Positions 18,004-28,402 of a stretch of 64,000 bases of DNA are shown here, piece by piece. This stretch comes from Paenacidovorax monticola (GTDB lineage: Bacteria > Pseudomonadota > Gammaproteobacteria > Burkholderiales > Burkholderiaceae_C), in NCBI RefSeq assembly GCF_014489595.1, contig NZ_CP060790.1, positions 2,604,001 through 2,668,000 of the forward strand, given 5' to 3'. Position numbers and translations under genes: made by a program. The notes under the pieces are model-generated. The model did no database searches and was not told the DNA's origin. It saw nothing but the letters and a program-made list of their open reading frames with translations. Position 1 is the stretch's first letter. Every line of letters begins with the position of its first letter.

Positions 18004-18114
18004 GTGCAACTCCTGGAATGGATGTCTGCCCATTCAACGCCTTCTGCAACCGCCTGTTGACGCCCGGGAGGTAAACCCTCCGTAAAGTCTGGCAACGGCT
18101 GGAAGCACTTTGCC

Positions 18115-19692
18115 TCAACGCAGCCGCTGCGGGGACGGCAGGCGGAACGCCTCGACCAGTCCGGCGAGCTGCTGCGCCTGCGCGCGCAGGCCCTGCGCGG
18201 CGGCCGACGACTCCTCCACGAGCGCGGCGTTCTGCTGCGTCATGGTGTCGAGCTGGGTCACGGCCTCGCCCACCTGGCCCAGACCCACGCTCTGTTCGCG
18301 CGCGGCGGCGCTGATCTCGCCAACGATGGATGCCACGCGCTCGACCGAGGTGACGATCTCGCCCATGGTGCCCCCTGCCGCATGCACCATTTGCGTGCCC
18401 GCGTCCACCTGCTGCACGCTGTCGCTGATCAGCGCGCCGATCTCCTTGGCCGCCGTGGCCGAGCGCTGCGCGAGGCTGCGCACCTCGCCCGCCACCACCG
18501 CGAAGCCCCGGCCCTGCTCGCCCGCGCGCGCCGCCTCCACGGCCGCGTTGAGCGCCAGAATGTTGGTCTGGAACGCAATGCCGTCGATCACGCCCGTGAT
18601 GTCGGCAATGCGCCGCGACGTGGCGGCAATGCCGTCCATGGTGCCCACCACGCGGTCCACCGCGTCGCGCCCGCGCCGCGCCACGTCGCTGGCGGACACG
18701 GCCAGCCCGTTGGCCTGAGCGGCCGCGTCGGCGCTCTGGCGCACGGTGGCCAGCAGCTGCTCCATGCTCGCGGCGATCTCCTGCAGGTTCGAGGCCGTCT
18801 GCTCGGTGCGCGCCGACAGGTCGGTGTTGCCTGCCGCGATCTCCGAACTCGCCCCTGCCACCAAGGCGCTGGCTTCGCGCATGCCGACCACGAGATGCGC
18901 CAGGCGCTCCTGCATGCCCCCCAGCCGGGCCAGCAGGGCTTGCACCTCGTCGCGGTTGCCGCGCGCCTCGGGCGGCACGGCCGATGTGAGATCGCCCTGC
19001 GCGATGCGGTCCGACACGTCGGAGGCCTGGGCCAGAGGCTGGCGGATCGAGCGCGCCAGCGCCCAGGCGCAGCCCAGGCTCAGCAGCAGCCCCAGCACCG
19101 ATCCCGCCACGAGCAGCGTGATGCCATGGCGCTCGCTGGCCTCCGCGGCAGCGCGGGCCTGGGCCACGCGCTCGCGCTGGTATTCGGCCAGATCGTTCAC
19201 GGCCGCGCCATAGCGGTCGGCGGCCGGGCGCAGGCGCGTGGCGATCGCGTCGGGAGGCAGGGTTTCGCCGGCCTGGCGGCGCTTCACGAGGTCGTCGCGC
19301 ACGCTGCGAAAGCCGTTGCCCGCCTGGTCGATGGCCTCGAACAGGCGGCGCGACTCCTCGTCGCCGGCCAGCGCTTCCAGGCGCTTGCGCACTTCGGTCG
19401 AGCGCGCCGACGTGGCCTTGCGGTCCGCATCGATGCGCGCAACATAAGCCGGGTTGTCGCCCAGCTCCAGCAAGGTCTCGGCGCGCGCGGAGCTGAGCAC
19501 CACGATGGCGTGCAGCTCGCGCGCCAGCAGCGCGCGCTCGGACGAGTCGCCGCCGAGGTCGTCGGCAATGGCCTGCAGGCCCGCGAGCCGCCAGACCCCC
19601 ACCGCCGCGGACAGCGACATGACAAGGCAAACGACCCCGAAGGCCAGGGTCAGACGGGTGGCAAGGCGGGCATGGGCGAGGGTCATGGGCAT
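18115..19692 (-). CDS. methyl-accepting chemotaxis protein
   Basis: 525 residues. The first membrane helix (about 11-31, [20 protein letters not shown]) leads to a periplasmic four-helix-bundle type sensor of about 160 residues. A second helix ([20 protein letters not shown]), a HAMP domain and the signalling hairpin follow. The hairpin tip is [20 protein letters not shown] followed by [18 protein letters not shown], invariant in Tsr/Tar-like receptors. The EEs/AAQ methylation-type segments are visible near both ends of the coiled coil. No CheR-binding NWETF pentapeptide ends the protein (it ends SPQRLR). The ligand is unknown. Start 19692 or 19686 (MPMT...). Confidence 0.92.
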   Translation of the reverse strand: MPMTLAHARLATRLTLAFGVVCLVMSLSAAVGVWRLAGLQAIADDLGGDSSERALLARELHAIVVLSSARAETLLELGDNPAYVARIDADRKATSARSTEVRKRLEALAGDEESRRLFEAIDQAGNGFRSVRDDLVKRRQAGETLPPDAIATRLRPAADRYGAAVNDLAEYQRERVAQARAAAEASERHGITLLVAGSVLGLLLSLGCAWALARSIRQPLAQASDVSDRIAQGDLTSAVPPEARGNRDEVQALLARLGGMQERLAHLVVGMREASALVAGASSEIAAGNTDLSARTEQTASNLQEIAASMEQLLATVRQSADAAAQANGLAVSASDVARRGRDAVDRVVGTMDGIAATSRRIADITGVIDGIAFQTNILALNAAVEAARAGEQGRGFAVVAGEVRSLAQRSATAAKEIGALISDSVQQVDAGTQMVHAAGGTMGEIVTSVERVASIVGEISAAAREQSVGLGQVGEAVTQLDTMTQQNAALVEESSAAAQGLRAQAQQLAGLVEAFRLPSPQRLR

Positions 19693-19800
19693 CGGGTGGG
19701 GTGAGGAGATCGCAAACGCGCCAGGCCGTGCTCTTCGCGGGCACGGCCGCCGCAGCGCATCCATTGGAGCGCCACTTTATGACAACAGGCGGCGGGACAC

Positions 19801-19829
19801 AAAAAAACGCCGCAGGGTCCTGCGGCGTT
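19801..19829 (-). terminator. intrinsic terminator of htpX
   Basis: Inverted repeat AACGCCGCAGG / CCTGCGGCGTT with a 2-base centre at 19806-19829, followed on the minus strand by seven T (plus 19801-19807). It lies 42 bp after the htpX stop codon. Confidence 0.85.
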
Positions 19830-19870
19830 CGAGGGCGGGAGCGGCGTGGCGGCCTGTGCCACGCGCGGCA

Positions 19871-20743
19871 TCAGGCGCGCGACTGCAGCGCGGCGATGCG
19901 CTGTTCGATCGGCGGGTGGGTGCTGAACAGCTGGCCGATGCCGCCGGCGATGCCCATGGCGGCCACGCTCTTGGGCAGTTCGCCCGGATGCATGCCGCCC
20001 AGGCGTGCCAGGGCGTTGATCATGGGCTGCTTGCGGCCCATGAGCTGGGCAGCGCCCGCGTCGGCGCGGAACTCGCGCTGGCGGCTGAACCAGGCCACGA
20101 TGATGGCGGCCACGAAGCCCAGCACGATGTCGAGCACGACGGTGGTGACCATGTAGCCGATGCCGGGGCCCGAGCTGTTCTCGTCGTTGCGGCGCAGGAA
20201 GCTGTCCACGGCGTAGCCGATCACGCGCGAGAGGAACACGACGAAGGTGTTCATCACGCCCTGGATCAGCGTCATGGTGACCATGTCGCCATTGGCGATG
20301 TGGGCCACCTCGTGGCCGATCACGGCCTCGACCTCTTCGCGCGTCATGCCCTGCAGCAGGCCGGTGGACACGGCCACCAGGGCCGAGTTCTTGAAGGCGC
20401 CCGTGGCGAAGGCATTGGGGTCGCCTTCGAAAATGCCGACCTCGGGCATGCCGATGCCGGCCTTGTCGGCGAAGCCGCGCACGGTATCGACGATCCAGCG
20501 CTCATCGGGCGAGCCAGTGCCGTCGATCACGCGCACGCCCGAGCTCCACTTGGCCATGGGCTTGCTGATGAGCAACGAGATGATGGCGCCGCCAAAGCCC
20601 ATCACGAAGGCGAAGCCCAGCAGCGCCCCCAGGTTCAGCCCGTTGGCGGTGAGGTAGCGGTTGACGCCCAGCAGGTTGGCGACAATGCCCAGCACCGCCA
20701 CCACGGCGATGTTGGTCAACAGAAATAGAGCAATACGTTTCAT
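19871..20743 (-). CDS. htpX: membrane protease HtpX (M48)
   Basis: 290 residues. Two N-terminal membrane helices ([20 protein letters not shown] and [20 protein letters not shown]) are followed by the zinc site HEVAH at 144-148 ([17 protein letters not shown]). Two more helices and the [16 protein letters not shown] third-ligand region complete the fold. The C-terminal [14 protein letters not shown] is also typical. HtpX degrades misfolded inner-membrane proteins and is often under Cpx or heat-shock control; I see no clear control site here. Start chosen at MKRIALF, the family N-terminus. A good intrinsic terminator follows. Confidence 0.95.
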   Translation of the reverse strand: MKRIALFLLTNIAVVAVLGIVANLLGVNRYLTANGLNLGALLGFAFVMGFGGAIISLLISKPMAKWSSGVRVIDGTGSPDERWIVDTVRGFADKAGIGMPEVGIFEGDPNAFATGAFKNSALVAVSTGLLQGMTREEVEAVIGHEVAHIANGDMVTMTLIQGVMNTFVVFLSRVIGYAVDSFLRRNDENSSGPGIGYMVTTVVLDIVLGFVAAIIVAWFSRQREFRADAGAAQLMGRKQPMINALARLGGMHPGELPKSVAAMGIAGGIGQLFSTHPPIEQRIAALQSRA

Positions 20744-20818
20744 CGAGGGTTCTCCACGGAGATGCGGGATGGCAGCGGCTTGCGGCGTGGCTAGCAGATG
20801 GGGGTGGCGCACGCGGGT

Positions 20819-21604
20819 TCAAGCCGGGTCCGCGGCGTTGCGAAGGCCCTGTTGTCGTGGTTGTGCGGGGCGCGCGCTGCGGAATACGAGAGAGTCATCA
20901 TAGAAGGAAAAGTTCTCGTTTTCGGGCCACCAGCCCGGAACGCCCAGCATGGGCAGCGGCGCGAAGGGCTTGGTGGCCAGGTGCGCGGGGTCGAGCTGGC
21001 GGGCCAGCCATTCGTCCTCATCCGCTCCTGATTCAATAGCTGCAGGCGCCCGGTAGATGTGCGCCGTGATGGGTTTTCGGGGCGCCACCAATTTTTCGAG
21101 CAGCGCATGGCCGAACGGCACGAGCCGTGCCGCCCGCCACAGCGGCCGCAGTTCCACGAAAAGGCGCCGCCACTGGCGCGCCGCCAGCGCCTGCCACAGC
21201 GCATCGGGCGCATGCAGCAGCGCGCCGTTTTCGTCGAACAGCGTGACCGCGTCGCGCAGCGGCCCGCGCACGGCCCCCACGCCCTCGGCGGCGATGGCCT
21301 GGGCCTGCAACTGGTTGAGGCGCCGCTTGGCCTGCGGAAATCGCAGCCAGATCAGGCCGTTGAAGAAGTCATGCAGGTTGTCGCGCGTGGGCACGCTGGC
21401 CGTCTCGAACACGAAGCGCTCGTAGGCCATGCCTGGCGGCAGCGCGGACTGCGGCACGAAGCGCACGGGCCCCTGGGCCGGCCAGGCGCGGTTCAGGGCC
21501 TCGTGCACCGCCCCGGCTCCCAGCGGCGGACGCGCGAGCCCTGCGAACCAGGGTGCGTTCCAGTCGACAGCGCCTGGGGTGGACTGGCCTAGACCAGGCG
21601 CCAC
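20819..21604 (-). CDS. DUF3025 domain-containing protein
   Basis: 261 residues. Recognised by [20 protein letters not shown] followed by [13 protein letters not shown], then LFDENGALL, and [20 protein letters not shown] near the C-terminus, which are conserved across DUF3025 proteins of proteobacteria. The start is a GTG at 21604 that overlaps the end of pyrC by 16 bp, so translation is probably coupled to pyrC. The function is unknown. Part of its coding sequence (about 21029-21051, AATAGCTGCAGGCGCCC) resembles the short repeat family of this genome. Confidence 0.82.
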   Translation of the reverse strand: MAPGLGQSTPGAVDWNAPWFAGLARPPLGAGAVHEALNRAWPAQGPVRFVPQSALPPGMAYERFVFETASVPTRDNLHDFFNGLIWLRFPQAKRRLNQLQAQAIAAEGVGAVRGPLRDAVTLFDENGALLHAPDALWQALAARQWRRLFVELRPLWRAARLVPFGHALLEKLVAPRKPITAHIYRAPAAIESGADEDEWLARQLDPAHLATKPFAPLPMLGVPGWWPENENFSFYDDSLVFRSARPAQPRQQGLRNAADPA

Positions 21605-22638
21605 GGCAGCGCTTCGCCCGCGCGCAGGGGCTTCAGTTCGGCCTCGCCGAACGCGAAGCTGTCGGGCGGCGTCCAGGATTCGCGGCGCAGCGTGATGGTG
21701 CCGGTGTTGCGCGGCAGGCCGTAGAAATCCGGGCCGTGGAAGCTGGCGAAGCCTTCGAGCTGACCCAGAGCGCCGGCGTTGTCGAAGGCCTCGGCATACA
21801 TCTCGATGGCCGCGTGCGCCGTGTAGCAGCCCGCGCAGCCCGTGGCGTGCTCCTTGAGGTGCGCCGGGTGCGGCGCGCTGTCGGTGCCCAGGAAGAACTT
21901 GGGGCTGCCGCTGGTGGCGGCCTGCACCAGGGCCTGGCGGTGCGTTTCGCGCTTGAGCACGGGCAGGCAGTAGTAGTGCGGGCGGATGCCGCCCGTGAAG
22001 ATGGCGTTGCGGTTGTAGAGCAGATGGTGGGCCGTGATGGTGGCCCCCGTGTAGGCATCGCTCGCGGCCACGTAGTCAGCGGCGTCCTTCGTGGTGATGT
22101 GCTCGAAGACGATCTTCAGCTCTGGGAAGTCGCGGCGCAGCGGGATCAGCTGCTGCTCGATGAACACGGCCTCGCGGTCGAACAGGTCGATGTCGCTGCT
22201 CGTGACCTCGCCATGCACGAGCAGCAGGATGCCCGCCTTCTGCATGGCTTCGAGGGTCTTGTAGGTCTTGCGCAGGTCGGTCACGCCCGCGTCGCTGTTG
22301 GTGGTCGCGCCCGCGGGGTAGAGCTTGCAGGCGACCACGCCGGCATCCTTGGCGCGCGCGATTTCCTCGGGCGGCAGGTTGTCGGTGAGGTACAGCGTCA
22401 TCAGCGGCTCGAACTGCACGCCGGCGGGCACGGCCGCCAGGATGCGCTGCTTGTACGCCAGGGCCTGCGTGGCCGTGGTCACGGGCGGGCGCAGGTTGGG
22501 CATGATGATGGCGCGGCCGAACTGCGCGGCCGTGTGGGGCACGACGGTCTGCAGCGGGTCGCCGTCGCGCACGTGCAGGTGCCAGTCGTCGGGGCGGGTG
22601 ATCGTGAGGGTGGTGGATGCGGCGGTCATGGGCTCCAT
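21589..22638 (-). CDS. pyrC: dihydroorotase, class II (monofunctional)
   Basis: 349 residues from the ATG at 22638 (a second ATG at 22629 gives 346). Metal ligands are visible: HLHVRDG near the N-terminus, the carboxylated lysine in [29 protein letters not shown], and the catalytic Asp in LGTDSAPH. It closes carbamoyl-aspartate to dihydroorotate in pyrimidine synthesis in the cytoplasm. The length and motifs match the E. coli PyrC type. The DUF3025 gene overlaps its 3' end. Confidence 0.95.
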   Translation of the reverse strand: MEPMTAASTTLTITRPDDWHLHVRDGDPLQTVVPHTAAQFGRAIIMPNLRPPVTTATQALAYKQRILAAVPAGVQFEPLMTLYLTDNLPPEEIARAKDAGVVACKLYPAGATTNSDAGVTDLRKTYKTLEAMQKAGILLLVHGEVTSSDIDLFDREAVFIEQQLIPLRRDFPELKIVFEHITTKDAADYVAASDAYTGATITAHHLLYNRNAIFTGGIRPHYYCLPVLKRETHRQALVQAATSGSPKFFLGTDSAPHPAHLKEHATGCAGCYTAHAAIEMYAEAFDNAGALGQLEGFASFHGPDFYGLPRNTGTITLRRESWTPPDSFAFGEAELKPLRAGEALPWRLV

Positions 22639-22712
22639 TGTCCCATCCGCGGAGCCGCTATCGCGGCGATAGCAGGCAAGGGCCCCGCCCGCGCGCTGAG
22701 CGATCCCCATGC

Positions 22713-22737
22713 AAAAGGCCCCGCATCGCGGGGCCTT
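22713..22737 (-). terminator. intrinsic terminator downstream of the Bug protein gene
   Basis: AAGGCCCCGC-ATC-GCGGGGCCTT (22715-22737) forms a perfect 10-bp stem, followed on the minus strand by TTTT. It lies 24 bp after the Bug gene stop and separates that transcript from pyrC. Confidence 0.8.
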
Positions 22738-22760
22738 GATCACGCGGGCGGCGGCGGCGC

Positions 22761-23759
22761 TCACTCGGCCGTGATGCCGGCCTTGCGCACCACGTCGCCG
22801 AACTTGGCGAGGCGGTCGGCCATCATTTTCTCGAACGCGGCCGGCGGCATTTCCTCGGGCGCGATCACGCCGCGTTCCTTGAGGTTGGCCAGCATGGCCG
22901 GCGAGGTGGCAACCTGGCGTACGGCCTTGTACAGCGTCTGCACGATGGGCTCGGGAGTGCCGGCGGGCGCGGCCAGACCGGTCCACGAGCTCAGGTTGAG
23001 CTGCGGGTAGCCCACCTCGGCCATGGTGGGCACGTCGGGCAACTGGGGCAGGCGCTGCTCCGAGGCCACCACCAGCGCGCGCACCTTGCCCGCCTGGATG
23101 TGCGGCAGCATGATGACCAGGTTGTCGAGGATGAACTGCACCTCGTTGGCCAGCACGGCCGTGATCAGCGGCGTGCCGCCGCGGTAGGGGATATGCGTGG
23201 TGAACACGCCCGTGGACGCCTTGAGCATTTCCACATTGAGCTGGCCCATGCTGCCGATGCCGCCGCTGCCGTAGTTGAGCTTGCCCGGATTCTTCTTGGC
23301 GTAGTCCAGGAACTCCTTGAAGCTCTTGATCGGCAAGCTGGAGTGCACCACCAGCGCATTGGGCTGGCGGCCCAGGATGGCGATGTTCTCGAAGTCCTTG
23401 ATCGGGTCGTAGCCCACCTTGGGCTGCGTGAGCGGATTGGCCAGGTGGCTGCTCTGCGACGACACGACCAGCGTGTAGCCGTCGGGCTTGGAGCGCGCCA
23501 CGCCCAGCGAGGCAACCGAGCCGCCCGCTCCGGGGCGGTTCTCGACCACGATGGGCACGCCCAGCACGCGCGACAGCGGCTCCGAGTACTGGCGCGCCAT
23601 GATGTCCACCGAGCCGCCCGGCGGGAACGGCACGACGAGCGTGATCGGGCGCGAAGGGAATTTCTCGTCGGCCTGCGCGGCCAGGGGCGCCAGGCCGGCG
23701 AGGCCCAGCCCCAGGCCGGCGCCCAGGAGTTGGCGGCGGGTGGGTTGCAGGTGGTGCAT
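22761..23759 (-). CDS. Bug/TctC-type periplasmic binding protein
   Basis: 332 residues from the ATG at 23759; an ATG at 23774 would add MKDVT before the signal peptide. The signal is Tat-like ([20 protein letters not shown]). The mature protein has [58 protein letters not shown] and [20 protein letters not shown], all standard Bug-family landmarks. It follows the M20 peptidase gene by 37 bp and is probably co-transcribed, so the ligand may be the peptidase substrate or product, such as an N-acyl or glutamyl compound. That is inference from context. Confidence 0.9.
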   Translation of the reverse strand: MHHLQPTRRQLLGAGLGLGLAGLAPLAAQADEKFPSRPITLVVPFPPGGSVDIMARQYSEPLSRVLGVPIVVENRPGAGGSVASLGVARSKPDGYTLVVSSQSSHLANPLTQPKVGYDPIKDFENIAILGRQPNALVVHSSLPIKSFKEFLDYAKKNPGKLNYGSGGIGSMGQLNVEMLKASTGVFTTHIPYRGGTPLITAVLANEVQFILDNLVIMLPHIQAGKVRALVVASEQRLPQLPDVPTMAEVGYPQLNLSSWTGLAAPAGTPEPIVQTLYKAVRQVATSPAMLANLKERGVIAPEEMPPAAFEKMMADRLAKFGDVVRKAGITAE

Positions 23760-23796
23760 GGTCACGTCTTTCATGGAAATGCGGAAATCACGGAAT

Positions 23797-24966
23797 TCAG
23801 GGATGGTCGAACACGGCCAGGGCCACGGCCTGCGCGCGCGGCACGAAGGTGGCCAGCTCGCAGTACTCGCGCTCGGTGTGGGCGTGGCCGCCCACGGGGC
23901 CCGTGCCGCACAGCGTGGGCACGCCCACCGAGGCCGTGAGGCCGCTGTCGGCCGCGCCGCCCGTGAACTCGCCCTGCACGTCGAAGCCCAGCGACTGCGC
24001 GCCGCGCCGGTACAGGTCGAGCAGCGCATCGGGCGTGGGCGCCATGGGCAGGGTGCGGCGCGATTCGGTGATGCGCCCGCGCGTGCGCGGGAGGGACTCT
24101 TCCTCGACAATGGCGCGGATGCGCTCGAGCAGCGCATCGGGGTCGGTGCCGGCCGTGTAGCGCACGTCCAGCTCGGCCTTGGCGTGCGGCGCCACCATGT
24201 TGGGCACGATGCCGCCGTGGACCACGCCCACGTTGGTCGTCACGCCCGTGGCGGGATCGGTGAGCGCATGCAGCGCGATGAGCTTGCGCGCCAGGGCCTC
24301 CAGCGCGCTCGCGCCAGCCGCGTGGTTGATGCCCGCGTGCGCCGCCACGCCCTCGACCTCGAATTCCACGGCCATGGAGCCCTTGCGGCTGGTCACGAGG
24401 TTGCCGCTCACGCGGCCCGGCTCGGCGTTGAACACGGCGCGCGCGCCACGCGCCACGTCCATGATGCGCTCGCGCGTGGCGGGCGAACCGATCTCCTCGT
24501 CGCACGAGAAGAAGAGCTTGAGCGGCGCGCGCAGGCCGCCGCAGCGCGCAAAGGCCTCGGCCACGAACGTATTGAGCACCAGCCCCGATTTCATGTCAGC
24601 CACGCCGGGGCCGTAGGCACGGCCGTCCTCCACGCGGAAGGGGCGGCGCGCCACGGTACCGGCGGGATAGACCGTGTCCATGTGGCCCATGAGCAGGATG
24701 GGCGCGCCCTCGCTGGGGCCGGGCACATCGGCGTGCAGCAGCACGCCGTAGCCCGGCACGGGCTCGAAGCGCACGGCCACGCCCGCGGCTTCGAGCCGCT
24801 CGCGCAAGGCCTGGGCCACGGCCATCACGCCAGCTTCGTCGCGGCTGCCGCTGTCGATGTCGACCACCTTTTGCAATAGGTCTTGCATGGCCTGCTGCTG
24901 GCCGGCCAGCCAGTCGAGGAGACGGGCGCGCTGCTGCGCGCGGCTTTCTTCAAGGGTATCCTGCAT
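23797..24966 (-). CDS. M20 family metallopeptidase, glutamate-carboxypeptidase (CPG2)-like
   Basis: 389 residues. The zinc-site residues lie in LLMGHMDTVYP (His, Asp), GPGVADMKSG (bridging Asp), FSCDEEIGS (catalytic Glu pair) and the C-terminal GPVGGHAHTEREY (His). The dimerisation domain shows the typical VEGVAAHAGINHAAGASALE. This pattern is nearest to carboxypeptidase G2-type M20A enzymes that remove C-terminal glutamate. No signal peptide is visible, so it is probably cytoplasmic. I start at MQDTLEESRAQ. It is divergent from an RpiR-type regulator and followed by a Bug binding protein. Confidence 0.88.
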   Translation of the reverse strand: MQDTLEESRAQQRARLLDWLAGQQQAMQDLLQKVVDIDSGSRDEAGVMAVAQALRERLEAAGVAVRFEPVPGYGVLLHADVPGPSEGAPILLMGHMDTVYPAGTVARRPFRVEDGRAYGPGVADMKSGLVLNTFVAEAFARCGGLRAPLKLFFSCDEEIGSPATRERIMDVARGARAVFNAEPGRVSGNLVTSRKGSMAVEFEVEGVAAHAGINHAAGASALEALARKLIALHALTDPATGVTTNVGVVHGGIVPNMVAPHAKAELDVRYTAGTDPDALLERIRAIVEEESLPRTRGRITESRRTLPMAPTPDALLDLYRRGAQSLGFDVQGEFTGGAADSGLTASVGVPTLCGTGPVGGHAHTEREYCELATFVPRAQAVALAVFDHP

Positions 24967-25023
24967 GGTTGCGAAAGGCTCGGAGCGGTGTGAATGGGCG
25001 CAGTGTTGCACGTGGATTCCGAG

Positions 25024-25074
25024 TTTGCAATACGTTTTTCATAAAACATACATCAATGAAATCATCATTGCAAA
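25024..25074. promoter_or_regulatory. candidate RpiR-type operators in the divergent promoter region
   Basis: TTTGCAAT at 25024-25031 and ATTGCAAA at 25067-25074 form a perfect 8-bp inverted repeat. Between them GTTTT-TCAT-AAAAC (25034-25047) is a second perfect palindrome. This AT-rich island contrasts with the GC-rich surroundings and sits between the divergent peptidase and regulator starts; the right arm lies inside the first codons of the regulator. Confidence 0.5.
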
Positions 25075-25991
25075 ACCCCGCAGGGCTTCTGCCCGAGCGC
25101 CTGACGCGCCAGAGCGCGGGCCTCACGGCCAGCGAGCAGGCGCTCGCCCTCGCGCTGGGGCGCGACTACCCGCACGCGCTGCTCGAATCGGCCACCGCGC
25201 TGGCCGCGCGCACGGGCACGAGTGCCTCCACCGTGGTGCGCCTGTTCGCCAAGCTCGGCTATGCAAGCTACGCCGAGGCCCAGCGCGAAGCGCGCGGCGA
25301 GGTCACGGCGCTGCTGCAGACCGCCGCGCAGCGCGCCCCCGTGACCATCGGCACCCAGCGCAGCCCGCGCGAGTGCGTGGACGACACGCTGCTGCATGAC
25401 CAGCACAACATCCAGGCCACGCGCGAGGGGCTGGACCTGGCGGCCTTCGAAGCCATGGCCACGCGGCTCTCGCGGGACACGGGCGGCCGCGTGTTCGTGC
25501 TCGCCCAGATCAACAGCGCCCCGGTGGCGGCCTGGCTCGCGCTGCACCTCAACATGTGCCGCCCCGGCGTGCAGGAGCTGGATGTGGGCGCCATCGCGCC
25601 CGCCGACCAGTTGCTGTGGGTGCAGCCGCAGGACACGCTGGTGGCCTTCAGCGTGAGCCGCTACGCGCAGGGCACGGTGCAGGTGGCGCGGCGCTTTCGC
25701 GAGGCGGGCGGCCAGGTGCTGGTCATCACCGACGGCCCGGCCTCGCCGCTGGTCCCGCTGGCCCACCACTGGCTGCAGGTGCGCACCTCGAACGCGTCGC
25801 CCTTCCATTCGTACACGGCGGCGTTCTTCCTGTGCAATGCGCTGGTGTCGGCCGTGGCGCAGCTGCGGCGCGAGAGCGTGTCCGAGGCGCTCGCGCGGCG
25901 CGATGCGCTGTGGGAAGATTTCGAGCACCAGATCGTCGCCCCGGCCCCCCGCCGTGCGGGCGGCACCGCACGCAAGCTATCCAAAAAATAG
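25056..25991 (+). CDS. MurR/RpiR family transcriptional regulator
   Basis: 311 residues. The N-terminal RpiR helix-turn-helix (LTASEQALALALGRDYPHAL, GTSASTVVRLFAKLGYASYA) is followed by a SIS-like sugar-isomerase domain (GRVFVLAQINSAPVAAWLAL, LVAFSVSRYAQGTVQVARRF, VLVITDGPASPLVPLAHHWL). SIS domains usually bind phosphosugars, though this one sits beside a peptidase/Bug operon. The start at 25056 fits the family and lies inside an AT-rich divergent promoter. Its last codons and stop (KLSKK, TAG) fall within a copy of the genome's short repeat. Likely repressor of the M20/Bug operon by position. Confidence 0.88.
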   Translation: MKSSLQNPAGLLPERLTRQSAGLTASEQALALALGRDYPHALLESATALAARTGTSASTVVRLFAKLGYASYAEAQREARGEVTALLQTAAQRAPVTIGTQRSPRECVDDTLLHDQHNIQATREGLDLAAFEAMATRLSRDTGGRVFVLAQINSAPVAAWLALHLNMCRPGVQELDVGAIAPADQLLWVQPQDTLVAFSVSRYAQGTVQVARRFREAGGQVLVITDGPASPLVPLAHHWLQVRTSNASPFHSYTAAFFLCNALVSAVAQLRRESVSEALARRDALWEDFEHQIVAPAPRRAGGTARKLSKK

Positions 25992-26004
25992 CTGCCTGCG
26001 CTTG
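25976..26004 (+). repeat. lineage-type repeat providing the RpiR gene's 3' end
   Basis: GCTATCCAAAAAATAGCTGC followed by CTGCGCTTG matches the AAAAAGAGCTGCTGGCGC element family loosely. The TAG inside ATAGCTGC is the stop codon of the RpiR-type regulator, so the element contributes its C-terminal Ser-Lys-Lys. Confidence 0.5.
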
Positions 26005-26030
26005 CTCCACGGGCACCCGCGCCCCATCAT

Positions 26031-26055
26031 AAAAAAGGGCGCCCGAGAGGCGCCC
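26031..26055 (-). terminator. intrinsic terminator of the glt operon
   Basis: GGGCGCC-CGAGA-GGCGCCC (26037-26055) forms a perfect 7-bp stem, followed on the minus strand by six T (plus 26031-26036). It lies about 40 bp after the stop of the ATPase gene and also faces the convergent RpiR gene. Confidence 0.85.
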
Positions 26056-26094
26056 TGAAGCATGGAACGGCCCCGCCAGGGGCAACGCATGCCA

Positions 26095-26832
<738 letters not shown>

Positions 26833-26855
26833 TGCAATTCCTTGGATTGAACGCC

Positions 26856-27527
26856 TCAGCGGATGATGGCGATCTTCTTGTGCAGCCGCTTGACCAGCCA
26901 GGACAGCGCGTAGCACATGACGAAATAGACCACGGCGGCAGCCAGATAGGCCTCGATCGGGCGGCCATAGTTCTTGCCCGCGATCTCGAAGCCCTTGAGC
27001 ATGTCGTAGGCGCCGATGGCGTAGACCAGCGAGGTGTCCTGGAACAGGATGATGGTCTGGGTCAGCAGCACGGGCAGCATGTTGCGGAAGGCCTGGGGCA
27101 GCACCACGAGCTTCATGTTCTGCCCATAGGTCATGCCCAGCGCCTGGCCCGCGAAGACCTGGCCGCGCGGGATGGACTGGATGCCCGCGCGCATGATCTC
27201 GCTGAAGTAGGCCGCCTCGAAGGCGATGAAGGTGACCACGGCGGAAGTCTCGGCGCCGATGGGGCGGCCGATGACCATGGGCACGAGCAGGAAGAACCAC
27301 AGGATCACCATCACCAGCGGAATGCTGCGCATGCCGTTGACGTAGATGGTGGCGGGCATATCCAGCCACTTCTTGCCCGACAGGCGCATGAGCGCCAGCA
27401 CTGTGCCGAAGAACACGCCGCCGATGGTCGCGACCACGGTGAGCATCAGGCTGAAGGTCAGCCCCTTCAGCACGAAGTTGCTGATGAGGTCCCAGTTGTA
27501 GAAGGAAAAGTCCAGATGCAGGTTCAT
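26856..27527 (-). CDS. gltK: glutamate/aspartate ABC transporter permease
   Basis: 223 residues, about five membrane helices. The HisMQ/GltJK-type inner-membrane signature with the EAA loop is visible ([40 protein letters not shown]). [19 protein letters not shown] is a GltK-like segment. It pairs with GltJ to form the channel. There is 1 base between the GltJ stop and this gene's ATG, so translation is coupled. Confidence 0.92.
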   Translation of the reverse strand: MNLHLDFSFYNWDLISNFVLKGLTFSLMLTVVATIGGVFFGTVLALMRLSGKKWLDMPATIYVNGMRSIPLVMVILWFFLLVPMVIGRPIGAETSAVVTFIAFEAAYFSEIMRAGIQSIPRGQVFAGQALGMTYGQNMKLVVLPQAFRNMLPVLLTQTIILFQDTSLVYAIGAYDMLKGFEIAGKNYGRPIEAYLAAAVVYFVMCYALSWLVKRLHKKIAIIR

Positions 27528-27528
27528 G

Positions 27529-28284
27529 TCAGTGGCCTCCCGTCCCGCCGGCAGCGATCAGGCCCGGCACGCGCGAGCGCTTCTCGATGAAGGCCATGAC
27601 GCGGTTGATGGCGAACGCCGACACGATGTACAGCCCGGTCACGGCCAGGTAGACCTCGATGCCGCGTGAGGTCTCTTCCTGCGCCTGCATGGCGAACATG
27701 GTCAGTTCGGCCACGGACACGGCGAAGGCCACCGAGGAGTTCTTGAACACGTTCATGGTCTCGCTCGTGAGCGGCGGGATGATGATGCGGAACGCCATGG
27801 GCAGCAGAACATAGCGGTAGTACTGGAACGTGGTGAAGCCCAGCGCCATGCCCGCGTAGCGCTGGCCGCGCGGCAGGGCCTGGATGCCCGAGCGCACCTG
27901 CTCGGCGATACGCGCCGAGGTGAAGAAGCCCAGTGCCAGCACCACGAGCACGAAGCCCGGCACCGACTTCATGGCCGGGAAGATCGCCGGCACGACGTGG
28001 TACCACACGAAGACATGCACCAGCAGCGGAATATTGCGGAACAGCTCGACCCAGGCGTTGCCAAGGCGCACGGTCCAGGGCCGGTCGGGCAACGTGCGCA
28101 GCGTGCCGATGGCGGAGCCGACGATGAGCGCGATGAGCAGCGAGAGCAGCGATACGGACACGGTCCAGCCCCACGCGGACAGGAGCCAGTCGAGATAGGT
28201 GATATCACCGTTTTTGCCAAAACAGCCTTGAACGGCTTGTTGCTCAATGGTGTCCTGGCAGAACACCTGCCAATCCCAAGTCAT
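27529..28284 (-). CDS. gltJ: glutamate/aspartate ABC transporter permease
   Basis: 251 residues. The N-terminal periplasmic segment has two cysteines (VFCQDTIEQQAVQGCFGKNG), as in other GltJ proteins. About five helices follow, with the EAA loop (EQVRSGIQALPRGQRYAGMA, LGFTTFQYYRYVLLPMAFRI). FRNIPLLVHVFVWYHVVPAI is the conserved first-helix region. The ATG lies 118 bp downstream of the binding-protein stop. A terminator-like hairpin sits in that gap and should lower permease expression relative to the binding protein. Confidence 0.92.
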   Translation of the reverse strand: MTWDWQVFCQDTIEQQAVQGCFGKNGDITYLDWLLSAWGWTVSVSLLSLLIALIVGSAIGTLRTLPDRPWTVRLGNAWVELFRNIPLLVHVFVWYHVVPAIFPAMKSVPGFVLVVLALGFFTSARIAEQVRSGIQALPRGQRYAGMALGFTTFQYYRYVLLPMAFRIIIPPLTSETMNVFKNSSVAFAVSVAELTMFAMQAQEETSRGIEVYLAVTGLYIVSAFAINRVMAFIEKRSRVPGLIAAGGTGGH

Positions 28285-28346
28285 AGGAGCACCCCTTTAA
28301 ATCAATCAATCCAGGTTGCAGGCGCGAGGGTCGTCGCGCGTTGCAA

Positions 28347-28386
28347 CAAAAATCGCCCCTTCCGACCCTGCGGCAGAAGGGGCGAT
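28347..28386 (-). terminator. intra-operon terminator/attenuator between gltI and gltJ
   Basis: ATCGCCCCTTC / GAAGGGGCGAT (28352-28362 and 28376-28386) is a perfect 11-bp stem with a 13-base loop, followed on the minus strand by five T. Position and form suggest partial termination that keeps gltI transcript in excess. Confidence 0.75.
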
Positions 28387-28402
28387 ACCTGTGGGAAGCG
28401 AA

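Noticed and set aside
16994..19744. Long minus-strand open frame of about 900 codons over the lipoprotein and chemotaxis genes
   Set aside because: It runs in a different frame from the chemotaxis receptor, which has intact helices, HAMP and signalling tip; the long frame is a GC-bias by-product.
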